Of a stretch of DNA of 33,052 bases, positions 17,949-26,821 are shown in pieces. Below the pieces are notes generated by a model, which saw only the letters and a list, made by a program, of their open reading frames with translations, had not been told where the DNA came from and searched no databases. The position numbers and the translations under genes were made by a program. Where the stretch lies: the NCBI GenBank assembly GCA_024699045.1, contig JAILQK010000027.1, positions 1-33,052 of the forward strand. The letters run 5' to 3'. How positions within the stretch are numbered: the stretch's first letter is position 1; each line of letters opens with the position of its first letter. This stretch comes from Lachnospiraceae bacterium (GTDB lineage Bacteria; Bacillota; Clostridia; Lachnospirales; Lachnospiraceae).

Positions 17949-19619
17949 ATGGGAATGGTAAGTACTTTAAACATCGATCCGGGAGATATTTCCAGGGCAG
18001 TTTCCTTTATTCATGATTTCCTTGAATCCAATAAGCTGTCAGATAAAGCCAGGTCAAAGGCAATGCTCCTCACTGAAGAAACTCTGATAAAGCTCAGCGC
18101 ACATGCCGATTCCGACAGCAAGATCAAGCTTACGGCCAGGAAGCTCTTTGGGAATATCTATATTGACATTACCTCACGCGGAGATGACTTTGAACTGATA
18201 AGTGACTCCCTTATAAATAATGCTTTTGGCCTTGATTACAAAGGGGATGACATTCCTGATGACCTCGAGGATACTATAAGGACCAATCTGATCAAGGGGT
18301 TATCCGATCAGTTGACATTCCGCCATAATAAGGGAAAAAGTCGTGTGCGGATCACCGCTTTAAGCTCGAAATATTCATTTCTGTACATGACATTGACAGG
18401 ACTTATTCTGGGCCTGATCACCGGCCTTCTCTTAAGGGTACTCTCCGACAACGCCATTGAACTGCTTAATAATGCTTTCCAAACTGTCACAGATGTATTT
18501 ATGAACGGGCTTCAGACTGTAGTCACACCTGTGGTATTCTTCTCAATAGCCACATCTGTAGCGGGATTCGGTAAAGCGTCGGATATCGGAAAGATTGGAG
18601 GCAAGATCGTCCTGAGTTATATAGTTACTTCAGTCCTGGCAATCCTCATCGGAATAGGCTTATTCTTTATATTCAAGCCGGGAGATCCAAGTGCTGCCGG
18701 TCTGGTTACAAGCGCGCCGCCTGTGGATACATCAACTGTTTCCGAAATGGGTGATATGTCGCTGAAAAGCTTTATAACCGGACTTATACCCTCGAATATC
18801 GTTAAGCCCTTCGCAGAAGCCAATATGATCCAGATCATAGTCATCGCAGTATTCTGCGGACTTGCCACCGGGCTTATAGGACAGTTCTCGACTACGGTGA
18901 AGGACTTCTTCCTTTCAATGAACGAATTGTTTCTGAAGATCACGGTAATACTTGTCCGGCTGATACCGATTGTCACTTTTTGTTCCATGGCTTCCATGAT
19001 GCTTACGATAGGTACAGACTCTCTGATTTCCGCACTTAGCATATCCGGAGTGACTCTGCTCGGCTTTTTGGCCCTGGTCATCTTTTACAGTGTGCTTGTC
19101 CTTGTTTTCACCGGGATGAACCCCGTTCATTTTTACAGAAAATATGCTCCGACCATGCTGCAGGTTTTCAGCCTTTCGTCCAGTAATGCCGCCATACCCT
19201 TGAACATGAAAGCCTGTACGGAACAACTCGGTATATCTCCCAAGATAGCCTCCTTTTCAATTCCTTTGGGCGCCACGATCAACATGAACGGTGCATGTGT
19301 ACAGCTTGCGATCTCTGCTTTGGCCATCGCCAGAATATACAATGTTTCCATATCGGGGAGACTTCTCGTTATAATGTGCCTGACTATTATCGTCCTGTCG
19401 ATGGGAGCCCCCGGAATTCCCGGCATGGGAATAATACTTCTCACGGTCATCCTGACACAGTTCAATGTACCCGTTGAGGGCGTAAGCCTTATCATAGGCA
19501 TCTATCCGATCCTTGATATGTTCATTACGGTAGTTAACTGTTTGGGAGATGTGGTAACATCATTTATTGTTGCCAAAAGCGAGAAACTGCTTGACCGGGA
19601 GATATTTGAGGCAAAGTAA
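17949..19619 (+). CDS. SDF-family (dicarboxylate/amino acid:cation) symporter with extra ~135-aa N-terminal cytosolic domain
   Basis: SDF motifs SSSNAAIPLNMKACTEQLG, SIPLGATINMNGA, LDMFITVVNCLGD. N-terminal region precedes the first TM (FLYMTLTGLILGLITGLLL). GGGAGG SD before ATG 17949. Confidence 0.9.
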   Translation: MGMVSTLNIDPGDISRAVSFIHDFLESNKLSDKARSKAMLLTEETLIKLSAHADSDSKIKLTARKLFGNIYIDITSRGDDFELISDSLINNAFGLDYKGDDIPDDLEDTIRTNLIKGLSDQLTFRHNKGKSRVRITALSSKYSFLYMTLTGLILGLITGLLLRVLSDNAIELLNNAFQTVTDVFMNGLQTVVTPVVFFSIATSVAGFGKASDIGKIGGKIVLSYIVTSVLAILIGIGLFFIFKPGDPSAAGLVTSAPPVDTSTVSEMGDMSLKSFITGLIPSNIVKPFAEANMIQIIVIAVFCGLATGLIGQFSTTVKDFFLSMNELFLKITVILVRLIPIVTFCSMASMMLTIGTDSLISALSISGVTLLGFLALVIFYSVLVLVFTGMNPVHFYRKYAPTMLQVFSLSSSNAAIPLNMKACTEQLGISPKIASFSIPLGATINMNGACVQLAISALAIARIYNVSISGRLLVIMCLTIIVLSMGAPGIPGMGIILLTVILTQFNVPVEGVSLIIGIYPILDMFITVVNCLGDVVTSFIVAKSEKLLDREIFEAK

Positions 19620-19693
19620 CAGCTGCAGTCAACAGAGGATAAAGCGCAGGCAGGGGTATAATTGCGAATACTCGCGAAAAACCCGTAACCTTT

Positions 19694-19723
19694 TTGACTG
19701 TTGATATTACGATATGCTATCAT
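19694..19723 (+). promoter_or_regulatory. Putative sigma-70/A-type promoter upstream of the Ser/Thr kinase gene
   Basis: TTGACT (19694-19699), 18-bp spacer, TATCAT (19718-19723). Confidence 0.4.
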
Positions 19724-19801
19724 ATCGAAAATCTTTTTTATATCAAAACAGAGCAGATCTGTTGTCTTGTTTTCTCTTTTGTTCATATCTTTGGAGGTTC
19801 T

Positions 19802-21523
19802 ATGTTTCTTGGGAAAAACAGATACGAGGTGATAGGGCGGCTCGGAGAGGGCGGCTTCGGAAGAGTATATCTTGTAAAGGATACCGGGCTTGGAAAGACC
19901 TGGGCGGTAAAAGACATTGGAACCTGCGACGATGTTGCATTTGCCATGCTGAAGGCTGAAGTCAGCGTGCTCATAAAGGCCTCACATCCCGGCATTGTCA
20001 GGATCACCGATGTTTTCTTTGAGGAAGGACATGCATACATAGTCATGGATCATGTCAGCGGCATGGATCTGAAAAAGCTCCTGAGTACCGGAAGGCGGAT
20101 CACGGAAAGATCGATCTTCAGATGGAGCATAGAGATCTGCGAGGCGGTCGCTTATCTTCATAACATGTCCCCTCCGGTGATCCTTAGGGACATAAAGCCT
20201 CAGAATATAATGATCAGGCCTGACGGTCATGTGGTACTTATAGATTTCGGGGCTGCATATTCCTCACATTGCAGGGAGAATATTTCATTCGGAAGCAAGG
20301 CATATGCCGCTCCCGAACAGCTGGAAAGCGGAAAATGCGATATAAGGAGCGATGTATATTCTCTTGGCAGGGTTCTGGATGCGCTTTCCGGAAAAAACAA
20401 ACCTTTCGGGATGTCTGCGGTCATAAGACGATGTACCATGAAACATCCGGCATTCAGATACAGGAGCATAAAGGCCGTTCGCCGGGATCTGTTATTTGTC
20501 AGGAATCTGGGAAAACCGATGATCATCGCGGCTTTGATCCTGATAGCAGGCTGTCTCTTCCTGACAGGAGCCAGAGAGAGCGCAGAGGATGTGAATGAGA
20601 AAGCCAGAACGGAGCAGGCATTCAGCAAGGCGCTCATGTGCTTTTACGAGCTCGGGGATTACGATGCCGCCATAAGGTATCTCGGGGAAGTTCCAAAGGA
20701 GAGTTTTCCCGAAAAGGAATTTTATATTGAAATGTCCGAAAGCCTCGGCGGGATCAGCGGACCGGGGCAAATGGAGAGTACTCTCAGAAAATTCGAGGAA
20801 TACAATGAAAGCGTTGTGCGCACGGAGAGTGAGGACAGATATATCAAAAATCTTTTTTGCATCGTAAAAGCATATCTCTCATCCGATGGCGGAAAGGAGG
20901 ATTATGATAAGGCGTACTTACTTGCCGAAAAACTTGCGAAGCTTTGCGAAACGGCAGGTGGCGGGGACAGCGTTATGGGGGATGCCGATGTCATCGGAAC
21001 AGCAGCTGCCGGAGCCGGCGGGGCGGCCGGTGAGGCTCCCGGGACATCCGGTAAGCCTTACGAGAAGGATTCACTTTGCCTTCTGATCAACACCCAGATC
21101 CTGGGGGGAAGAGCGGATGAGTCTGTTAAGCAGGAGAGGTATCATGCGGCGATAGAAGATATCGACAGGCTCATAACGCTGCCGGAGATTTCGGATGATG
21201 ATGCCTTTGTTGTGAGCAGGCTTATGGATAAAGCATCGTTATATACCGAGCTTGGAGAATACGCCGAAGCGATAGTTGTATATGAAAGGGCGGAAGAGAG
21301 GTATCCGGAGAATACAGGGATAAAGTATCTGACGCATATGTCTCTATTGCTTCAGACCAGTGCTCCGTCCTCAGAGATATCCTCATTATGGTCTGATATA
21401 AACCGGATCGAAGGGATCGAAAACGATATTGCTTACAATAAGATGAAAGAACGCGTGGAAAATGTTATAATAACGGACGATGGAGGAAACAACAAGATCC
21501 ATGGAGAAGGAAATACTATATAA
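19802..21523 (+). CDS. Ser/Thr protein kinase with TM segment and TPR-like C-terminal region
   Basis: RLGEGGFGRVYLVKD, WAVKDIG, ILRDIKPQNIM, LIDFGAA, APEQ; TM IIAALILIAGCLFLTG; TPR-like helices downstream. ATG 19802 after TTGGAGG; the track start 19694 is too early. Confidence 0.9.
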   Translation: MFLGKNRYEVIGRLGEGGFGRVYLVKDTGLGKTWAVKDIGTCDDVAFAMLKAEVSVLIKASHPGIVRITDVFFEEGHAYIVMDHVSGMDLKKLLSTGRRITERSIFRWSIEICEAVAYLHNMSPPVILRDIKPQNIMIRPDGHVVLIDFGAAYSSHCRENISFGSKAYAAPEQLESGKCDIRSDVYSLGRVLDALSGKNKPFGMSAVIRRCTMKHPAFRYRSIKAVRRDLLFVRNLGKPMIIAALILIAGCLFLTGARESAEDVNEKARTEQAFSKALMCFYELGDYDAAIRYLGEVPKESFPEKEFYIEMSESLGGISGPGQMESTLRKFEEYNESVVRTESEDRYIKNLFCIVKAYLSSDGGKEDYDKAYLLAEKLAKLCETAGGGDSVMGDADVIGTAAAGAGGAAGEAPGTSGKPYEKDSLCLLINTQILGGRADESVKQERYHAAIEDIDRLITLPEISDDDAFVVSRLMDKASLYTELGEYAEAIVVYERAEERYPENTGIKYLTHMSLLLQTSAPSSEISSLWSDINRIEGIENDIAYNKMKERVENVIITDDGGNNKIHGEGNTI

Positions 21524-22382
21524 ACAGCAAAAGATCGCACTTGTCTTTATCCTTTGGCGATTTCCGTCTGTCCTTTCTTCGTTGCTTGCAGCGTGTGCCA
21601 GTGGGTCAATGGTCGTATGGACAGAACTCATCGAGAGTATGAGCGAGTTTTTCCCTGTGCTCATAATCGGGATCCTTTCCTACAAAATGAGAAATGATCT
21701 GAGGTTCAAGTTCAATTACGGTACGGGGAAGATCGAGGCGATAACCGCGCTGAGCTGTGAGATGTTTGAAATAGCAGGTCTTATCTGTGTACTCTTTTTT
21801 TCGGTGCGAAGGATCATATATCCTAGTTTTAAGGACAAATATATGGAATTTGCTCTCATAGTAAGCGTGATCGGTCTGATCATTGATATCTTCGGTATGA
21901 TGAACGAAAAAAAACTCCTGGAAAATGCCAGCAGCAAGCTTATCCATACGGCATATTTCGGGGCCAGTAAAGAGTTTATATTTGATATTATGGCGATAAT
22001 CTCGCTGATCGTCAGCATAGTCTGCGATGACAGGAGCTGGATCAAATATTTTTCACCCGTAATGAGTATCATTCTTGTCATACCCTTCTTGTTTATTCTG
22101 CTAAGACATGTCAGAGAATCGGTATCAGAGCTTATTGACCATACTCTTGATGAGGAGACTCAGATGGAGATATTAAAGGTCATGACGGATCACTACGGAA
22201 AATATGAAAAGCTCGGGGAGATCCGGAGCAGGGTCAACGGAACGTTGAAGGAAATAGAGATAGAGCTCGGGTTTGATGAAAACATGAGCTTTCATGAGAT
22301 AAAAGAAGTCTCTGAACTGATATGCTCGGATATACAGAGCAGATTGGAGGGAAGCAGGGTAAGGATCACACTCAGCCTGTAA
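21480..22382 (+). CDS. Cation diffusion facilitator (CDF)-like membrane protein
   Basis: SGSMVVWTELIESMSEFFPVLIIG and FNYGTGKIEAITAL match the TM1-TM2/loop pattern of CDF proteins. Overlaps the kinase 3' end. Confidence 0.65.
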   Translation: MEETTRSMEKEILYKQQKIALVFILWRFPSVLSSLLAACASGSMVVWTELIESMSEFFPVLIIGILSYKMRNDLRFKFNYGTGKIEAITALSCEMFEIAGLICVLFFSVRRIIYPSFKDKYMEFALIVSVIGLIIDIFGMMNEKKLLENASSKLIHTAYFGASKEFIFDIMAIISLIVSIVCDDRSWIKYFSPVMSIILVIPFLFILLRHVRESVSELIDHTLDEETQMEILKVMTDHYGKYEKLGEIRSRVNGTLKEIEIELGFDENMSFHEIKEVSELICSDIQSRLEGSRVRITLSL

Positions 22383-22440
22383 AGGGCCTGTAAAGGGGTT
22401 CCGATATTATTATACTCCTATACGAATGTGATATGATTTT

Positions 22441-24126
22441 GTGATTATGAAAAAGAAGGTTTCAATAACAAGAACAGCGGTGTATATGGTAGTGATCCAG
22501 GCAGTGATCGTGGTACTGGCCGGTCTTATCGTATCGATGGTCTTTTTTGCCCGTATAGGATCCGAGATATATGATGACATGAATGCCTCAATAACCGGGG
22601 CAGTGATCGGCAGCGTCGATCAGGGAGAAATGGAGGAGCTTGCCAGAGAAGTTGCTGACGTGATCTCGTCAAAGGGATCGTTCCCGGAGGATTATGAGTC
22701 CGCAAAAGAAGAGTGGCTGAAAGACTTTGAAAGCATCCAGGAGTCGGACAGATACAAGACACTTTGGGATGAGATCAATACAATGCGCAAGAGGACGCAT
22801 GCGACAGCCCTTGATTATGTACTGATCTACCCTGAGGAGGGGATCGAGGTTTTCATATTGGATGCCTGCGATGTAAACGTCCTTCCCTGCGGGGAGTTTC
22901 ACCGGATAGATACAGACTATTATCTGGATCAGCCCGTCGAAGACTTTGACGGCTTTGTCACAAGATCATCCACCTACGGGAGATTAAGGACCGATGGTCA
23001 GGCGGTCTTTCTTGATACGGAAAAAGGGATCTATGCTTATCTGCTGTCCGATATCCCGGTCAGGCACCTTTATACGAGAGGGGCTGCTTTCTTATTGCAG
23101 ACCGCGTTGGTCGCGCTGATCCTTATCGTATTTATCTGTATGGGAGTTGTCATCCTTCTTAAAAAGAAAGTTGTGCGTCCTATAAGAGACTTGTCAGACA
23201 GCGCTGAAAGATTTGTGGGCAATTATGAGCTGCGGTATGGTTCCCGGGAAACCGGTACTGTTTTTGAAGGGCTTAAAGACTGCAATATAATGGAATTATG
23301 CAATATGGAAGATTCCCTTCAGAGCATGGAGCTTGAGATAGACAGCTATCTCAAGGATCTGGATCATATGTCGGCAGAGAGGGCACGCATCGATACAGAG
23401 CTTGATCTTGCAAGGAGGATACAGGCGGGGGTTCTTTCGACAGAGTTTGATACCATAAAAGAGCGGGGAAATATAGATATATTTGCGACCATGGCTCCAG
23501 CAAAGGAAGTCGGAGGAGACTTCTACGACTTTTTCCTTACCGATGACGGAAGCCTGTGCCTTATCATAGCGGATGTAGCCGGGAAGGGTATACCGGCAGC
23601 TCTTTTCATGATGATAGCAAAAGCCCTGATAAAGAACCGGCTTAAAAGCGGAGACTCACCGGCAGAAGCATTATCAAATGTCAATGAGCAGATCTGCGAG
23701 TATAATATAGGAAATATGTTCGTTACGACCTGGCTTGCGAAGATAGACCTTTCCACCGGAAGGGGTACGGAGGTCAATGCGGGACATGAGCATCCCGTGA
23801 TCAGGCGTAAGGGAGAGCGTTTCGAACTGAACAAGTATCGGCACGGGCTGGCGATCGGCGTCATGAGCGGAACGAAATTTACAGAGAGACCGATCGAGCT
23901 TAATGACGGGGACATGCTCTTTGTTTATACCGACGGACTTCCGGAAGCGACCGATAAAGATGATGAAATGTTCGGGGTAAAACGTATGATGGATACGGTC
24001 AACGAAAGGAAGGAAACGAACCCTCATGATCTGCTCATCTATGTACGGGATACTGTCGGGGAATTTGTGGGAGAGCGTGAGCCCTTTGACGATCTTACCA
24101 TGCTTTCGATCAAATGGGGAGAATGA
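22441..24126 (+). CDS. Membrane PP2C-like (SpoIIE-type) phosphatase with sensor and HAMP-like region
   Basis: Two TMs flanking an extracytoplasmic region, LKKKVVRPIRDLSDSAERF HAMP-like, ELDLARRIQAGVLS, KEVGGDFYDFF, IADVAGKGIPAALFM, NAGHEHPVI, YTDGLPEA, FDDLTMLSIKW. GTG 22441 or ATG 22447 start. Confidence 0.93.
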   Translation: MIMKKKVSITRTAVYMVVIQAVIVVLAGLIVSMVFFARIGSEIYDDMNASITGAVIGSVDQGEMEELAREVADVISSKGSFPEDYESAKEEWLKDFESIQESDRYKTLWDEINTMRKRTHATALDYVLIYPEEGIEVFILDACDVNVLPCGEFHRIDTDYYLDQPVEDFDGFVTRSSTYGRLRTDGQAVFLDTEKGIYAYLLSDIPVRHLYTRGAAFLLQTALVALILIVFICMGVVILLKKKVVRPIRDLSDSAERFVGNYELRYGSRETGTVFEGLKDCNIMELCNMEDSLQSMELEIDSYLKDLDHMSAERARIDTELDLARRIQAGVLSTEFDTIKERGNIDIFATMAPAKEVGGDFYDFFLTDDGSLCLIIADVAGKGIPAALFMMIAKALIKNRLKSGDSPAEALSNVNEQICEYNIGNMFVTTWLAKIDLSTGRGTEVNAGHEHPVIRRKGERFELNKYRHGLAIGVMSGTKFTERPIELNDGDMLFVYTDGLPEATDKDDEMFGVKRMMDTVNERKETNPHDLLIYVRDTVGEFVGEREPFDDLTMLSIKWGE

Positions 24127-24194
24127 CGTTCTGACGCTTACCTATAGCTTTTTGATATCAGAGAGATCACGAAAACATCCGGAGGTGTGTGGTT

Positions 24195-24704
24195 TTGCAT
24201 GAGCTATGCGAAACTGAGATAGATACAGCGGCCAAAAAGAGGAAACACTTGCGGCATATCTCATTGAGCGGCACGGGGATAATCCTGTATGCTCTTTGGG
24301 ATATTCTTAAGATGGTCACATCAATGATGACAGGCGGTGTGGAAGAAGTAGACCTGGATCTGCTGGACGAGAATGAGGCTATGATTGCGATCTTGTATTC
24401 TTTTCTCTTCTGGATCATACTGGCAGTGCTTACCGTGATCCATCTGATTATCGGATATAAGGCGATAAAGTTTGGGAAAGGCTTAAGCCATAAATCCGGA
24501 TTTCTTATACCGGCGACGATCCTCGGGATAATCACCCTGGGAGGAATGCCTTTATATTTCCTTCATCATACGGGCAATGAGTTCATAGATTATTCAGTCG
24601 CTGCTTTTATCATGGATCTGATCATGCTCGTGATAGTCTTTGATATGACCGTATCGACGATCAGAGTATTGAAGATCGATAAAATGAGTAAGGAACAGGG
24701 ATAA
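24195..24704 (+). CDS. Uncharacterised multi-TM membrane protein
   Basis: About 4 hydrophobic segments; GGAGGT at 24181 better positioned for TTG 24195 than GTG 24189 (start uncertain). Confidence 0.6.
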   Translation: MHELCETEIDTAAKKRKHLRHISLSGTGIILYALWDILKMVTSMMTGGVEEVDLDLLDENEAMIAILYSFLFWIILAVLTVIHLIIGYKAIKFGKGLSHKSGFLIPATILGIITLGGMPLYFLHHTGNEFIDYSVAAFIMDLIMLVIVFDMTVSTIRVLKIDKMSKEQG

Positions 24705-25816
24705 TGCAGGAGGATTTTCATTATTACGCAACATATTGTGCGTCTTATCTCGCAGGGTTTTCGCATGAGGAAAGCCTGGATATCTGTTACAGCGCCCAGT
24801 TTGTGGACATGTGTTCAAGGACGTTCCTGTCCAGGATCAAAGCCCCCGGTCTTGCGGCTACCACTCAGCTTCAGATGGAGATGATGGATACGGTGACGGA
24901 TATTTTGGGCATACAGAATATAACCAGGATATGGGCTTCATTTCATTTCCTTCCTTATGATCTTTATGCGACAAAGCCGGGGACGACTAAACGATTTCTT
25001 AATAAATACCGGCTGATCTGCGCTCCTAACGGAAGCCTTGTGGCAGATACGGTAAAGCTTTCAAAGAACAAAACGCTTCAGCATGCGGGGATCGCCATGC
25101 ATGTGCTCGCCGATACATGGGCGCACAGTTATTTTGCAGGCACTCCGTCTTTAGCGATGAATAATACCGACAGTGACTTCTATGAGGTTATCGGGACCGG
25201 CGATGAAAAATCCGACCGACTGATAAAATTCCGGCATAACCCGTCGGTTCCTGACGATCCGGAAAAAGGACTGTATACCAATACCATTTATCAGAGCGAT
25301 GAGAATTCAATCATGAATCTCGGGCACGGGAGAGCGGGACATCTTCCCGATTATTCTTTCATAAGATACAGATATCTCCCGTCATGGGCTGATTACAGGG
25401 AGATCCTGAAGGATAACCCGCATGATTACCGAATGGCTTTTGACCAGATGGTATATGCTCTGAGATATCTAAGAGGTGAACTTGATGATTTTGTTACGGA
25501 TACATATGATACGGAAAAAACGGGACCGTATCGCGAAAGGATAGGGGCTATAATCGATAAACGGCAGCTCCTTGCTTCAAATGACTGGAAGAGCTTCGGG
25601 GAGGAGCTCTCGGGCAAAGAGATAGTTGATTTTGACCTGTTCAGATATCAGGATGAATATGTATCCGCCGATAAGGATAAGAAAGGTGAAACTTTTCTGG
25701 GGAAATTCATAAACGGCGCATTGGAGCAGAAGGGGATGGTCTCTAAAGCTATATTTGATTCGGGCAATATCCTGGCGGGATTTTTTGCTCCTGTTGTGAT
25801 GAGGGAGGCTAAGTGA
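24704..25816 (+). CDS. Unknown-function protein, probably DUF6765-like
   Basis: 370 aa; MQEDFHYYATYCASYLAGFSHEESLDICYSAQFVDMCS and HAGIAMHVLADTWAHSYFAGTPS recall the DUF6765 family. Overlaps the upstream gene (coupled start). Confidence 0.6.
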   Translation: MQEDFHYYATYCASYLAGFSHEESLDICYSAQFVDMCSRTFLSRIKAPGLAATTQLQMEMMDTVTDILGIQNITRIWASFHFLPYDLYATKPGTTKRFLNKYRLICAPNGSLVADTVKLSKNKTLQHAGIAMHVLADTWAHSYFAGTPSLAMNNTDSDFYEVIGTGDEKSDRLIKFRHNPSVPDDPEKGLYTNTIYQSDENSIMNLGHGRAGHLPDYSFIRYRYLPSWADYREILKDNPHDYRMAFDQMVYALRYLRGELDDFVTDTYDTEKTGPYRERIGAIIDKRQLLASNDWKSFGEELSGKEIVDFDLFRYQDEYVSADKDKKGETFLGKFINGALEQKGMVSKAIFDSGNILAGFFAPVVMREAK

Positions 25817-26346
25817 CACTACTGCAGAGGATAAAAAGCATCATAATAGGGGCGATAATGATAGCTACGGCGATCATGATCAATGTAAACCTTGAGCAGG
25901 GATATATCATTTTGCTTTTCATACTGGCAGCGGGTCTTATCGTAGCGGGTATCGGATCGTTGTATTATTATCTTAGCATGGGCCGGTTCATAGTCGGGGG
26001 TCGCATGTTTCTTTACAGAGGACTGATACTCATAGATATCGGCAGTTTTGCGCTGACGCTTTCCGATGTCCCCCGTATATATGTTTTACTGTATCTTATG
26101 TTCATTCATACTTTCTCCGGAATCGTGGAGATCCTGCGGGCGTTAGAGTCGAGACAATACGGGGCAAGATCCTGGAAATTAAAGATGTCGCATGGCATAG
26201 TAAATCTACTGGTGGTCGTTGCGTGTTTTATCTTCAGAAAATATCCGGAGACACTGGTGATCGTGTACAGTCTGGGGATCGCCTATTCCGGTGTCATGAA
26301 CATCATTTCTGCTTTAAGGAAGAGGAGTTTTATCTATATCCAGTGA
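25813..26346 (+). CDS. HdeD/DUF308-like membrane protein
   Basis: Six hydrophobic segments in paired arrangement; GTGA overlap with upstream stop codon. Confidence 0.55.
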   Translation: MTLLQRIKSIIIGAIMIATAIMINVNLEQGYIILLFILAAGLIVAGIGSLYYYLSMGRFIVGGRMFLYRGLILIDIGSFALTLSDVPRIYVLLYLMFIHTFSGIVEILRALESRQYGARSWKLKMSHGIVNLLVVVACFIFRKYPETLVIVYSLGIAYSGVMNIISALRKRSFIYIQ

Positions 26347-26370
26347 CGGTGGGCCGGCTCTTTTTGAGAC

Positions 26371-26572
26371 GGGCTATGGCTCTCGGGATGAGATATGTTT
26401 TGCTCGGTCAGAGCCAACGCTCATCCAAGCTAAGTACCGCGCATTACTATGTTTCGTGAGAAAATGTCGATAAATCTCCATTTTCTCCTCAACAAGTAAT
26501 TGCGGGTACCGGATCTTGTCTGAGCTAAGGGCGGCTCATATATTCCCTCGCAAAGCATATCTCACCCTCGAG
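26371..26572. repeat. 202-bp element copy 1 (long imperfect inverted repeat; MITE-like or structured RNA)
   Basis: 201/202 identity to 26620-26821. Internal arms pair: GATGAGATATGTTTTGC vs GCAAAGCATATCTCACC; centre GAGAAAATG(26458-26466)-N12-CATTTTCTC(26479-26487). Confidence 0.9.
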
Positions 26573-26619
26573 GCGAAAGCGTCGAAAAGCATGCCACTAG
26601 GAGACGGGCTTTGGTTTCC

Positions 26620-26821
26620 GGGCTATGGCTCTCGGGATGAGATATGTTTTGCTCGGTCAGAGCCAACGCTCATCCAAGCTAAGTACCGCGCATTACTATG
26701 TTTCGTGAGAAAATGTCGATAAATCTCCATTTTCTCCTCAACAAGTAATTACGGGTACCGGATCTTGTCTGAGCTAAGGGCGGCTCATATATTCCCTCGC
26801 AAAGCATATCTCACCCTCGAG
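26620..26821. repeat. 202-bp element copy 2 (long imperfect inverted repeat)
   Basis: Same as copy 1 with a single substitution (g26502 to a26751), offset 249 bp. Confidence 0.9.

Noticed and set aside
26223-26722. Short ORFs 26223-26459 and 26516-26722
   Set aside because: They run through the duplicated inverted-repeat element; the peptides have no recognisable motifs and are explained by the repeat.
26371-26821. CRISPR array
   Set aside because: Only two 202-bp units with a 47-bp spacer; units are long palindromes, unlike 23-47 bp CRISPR repeats, and no cas genes are present.
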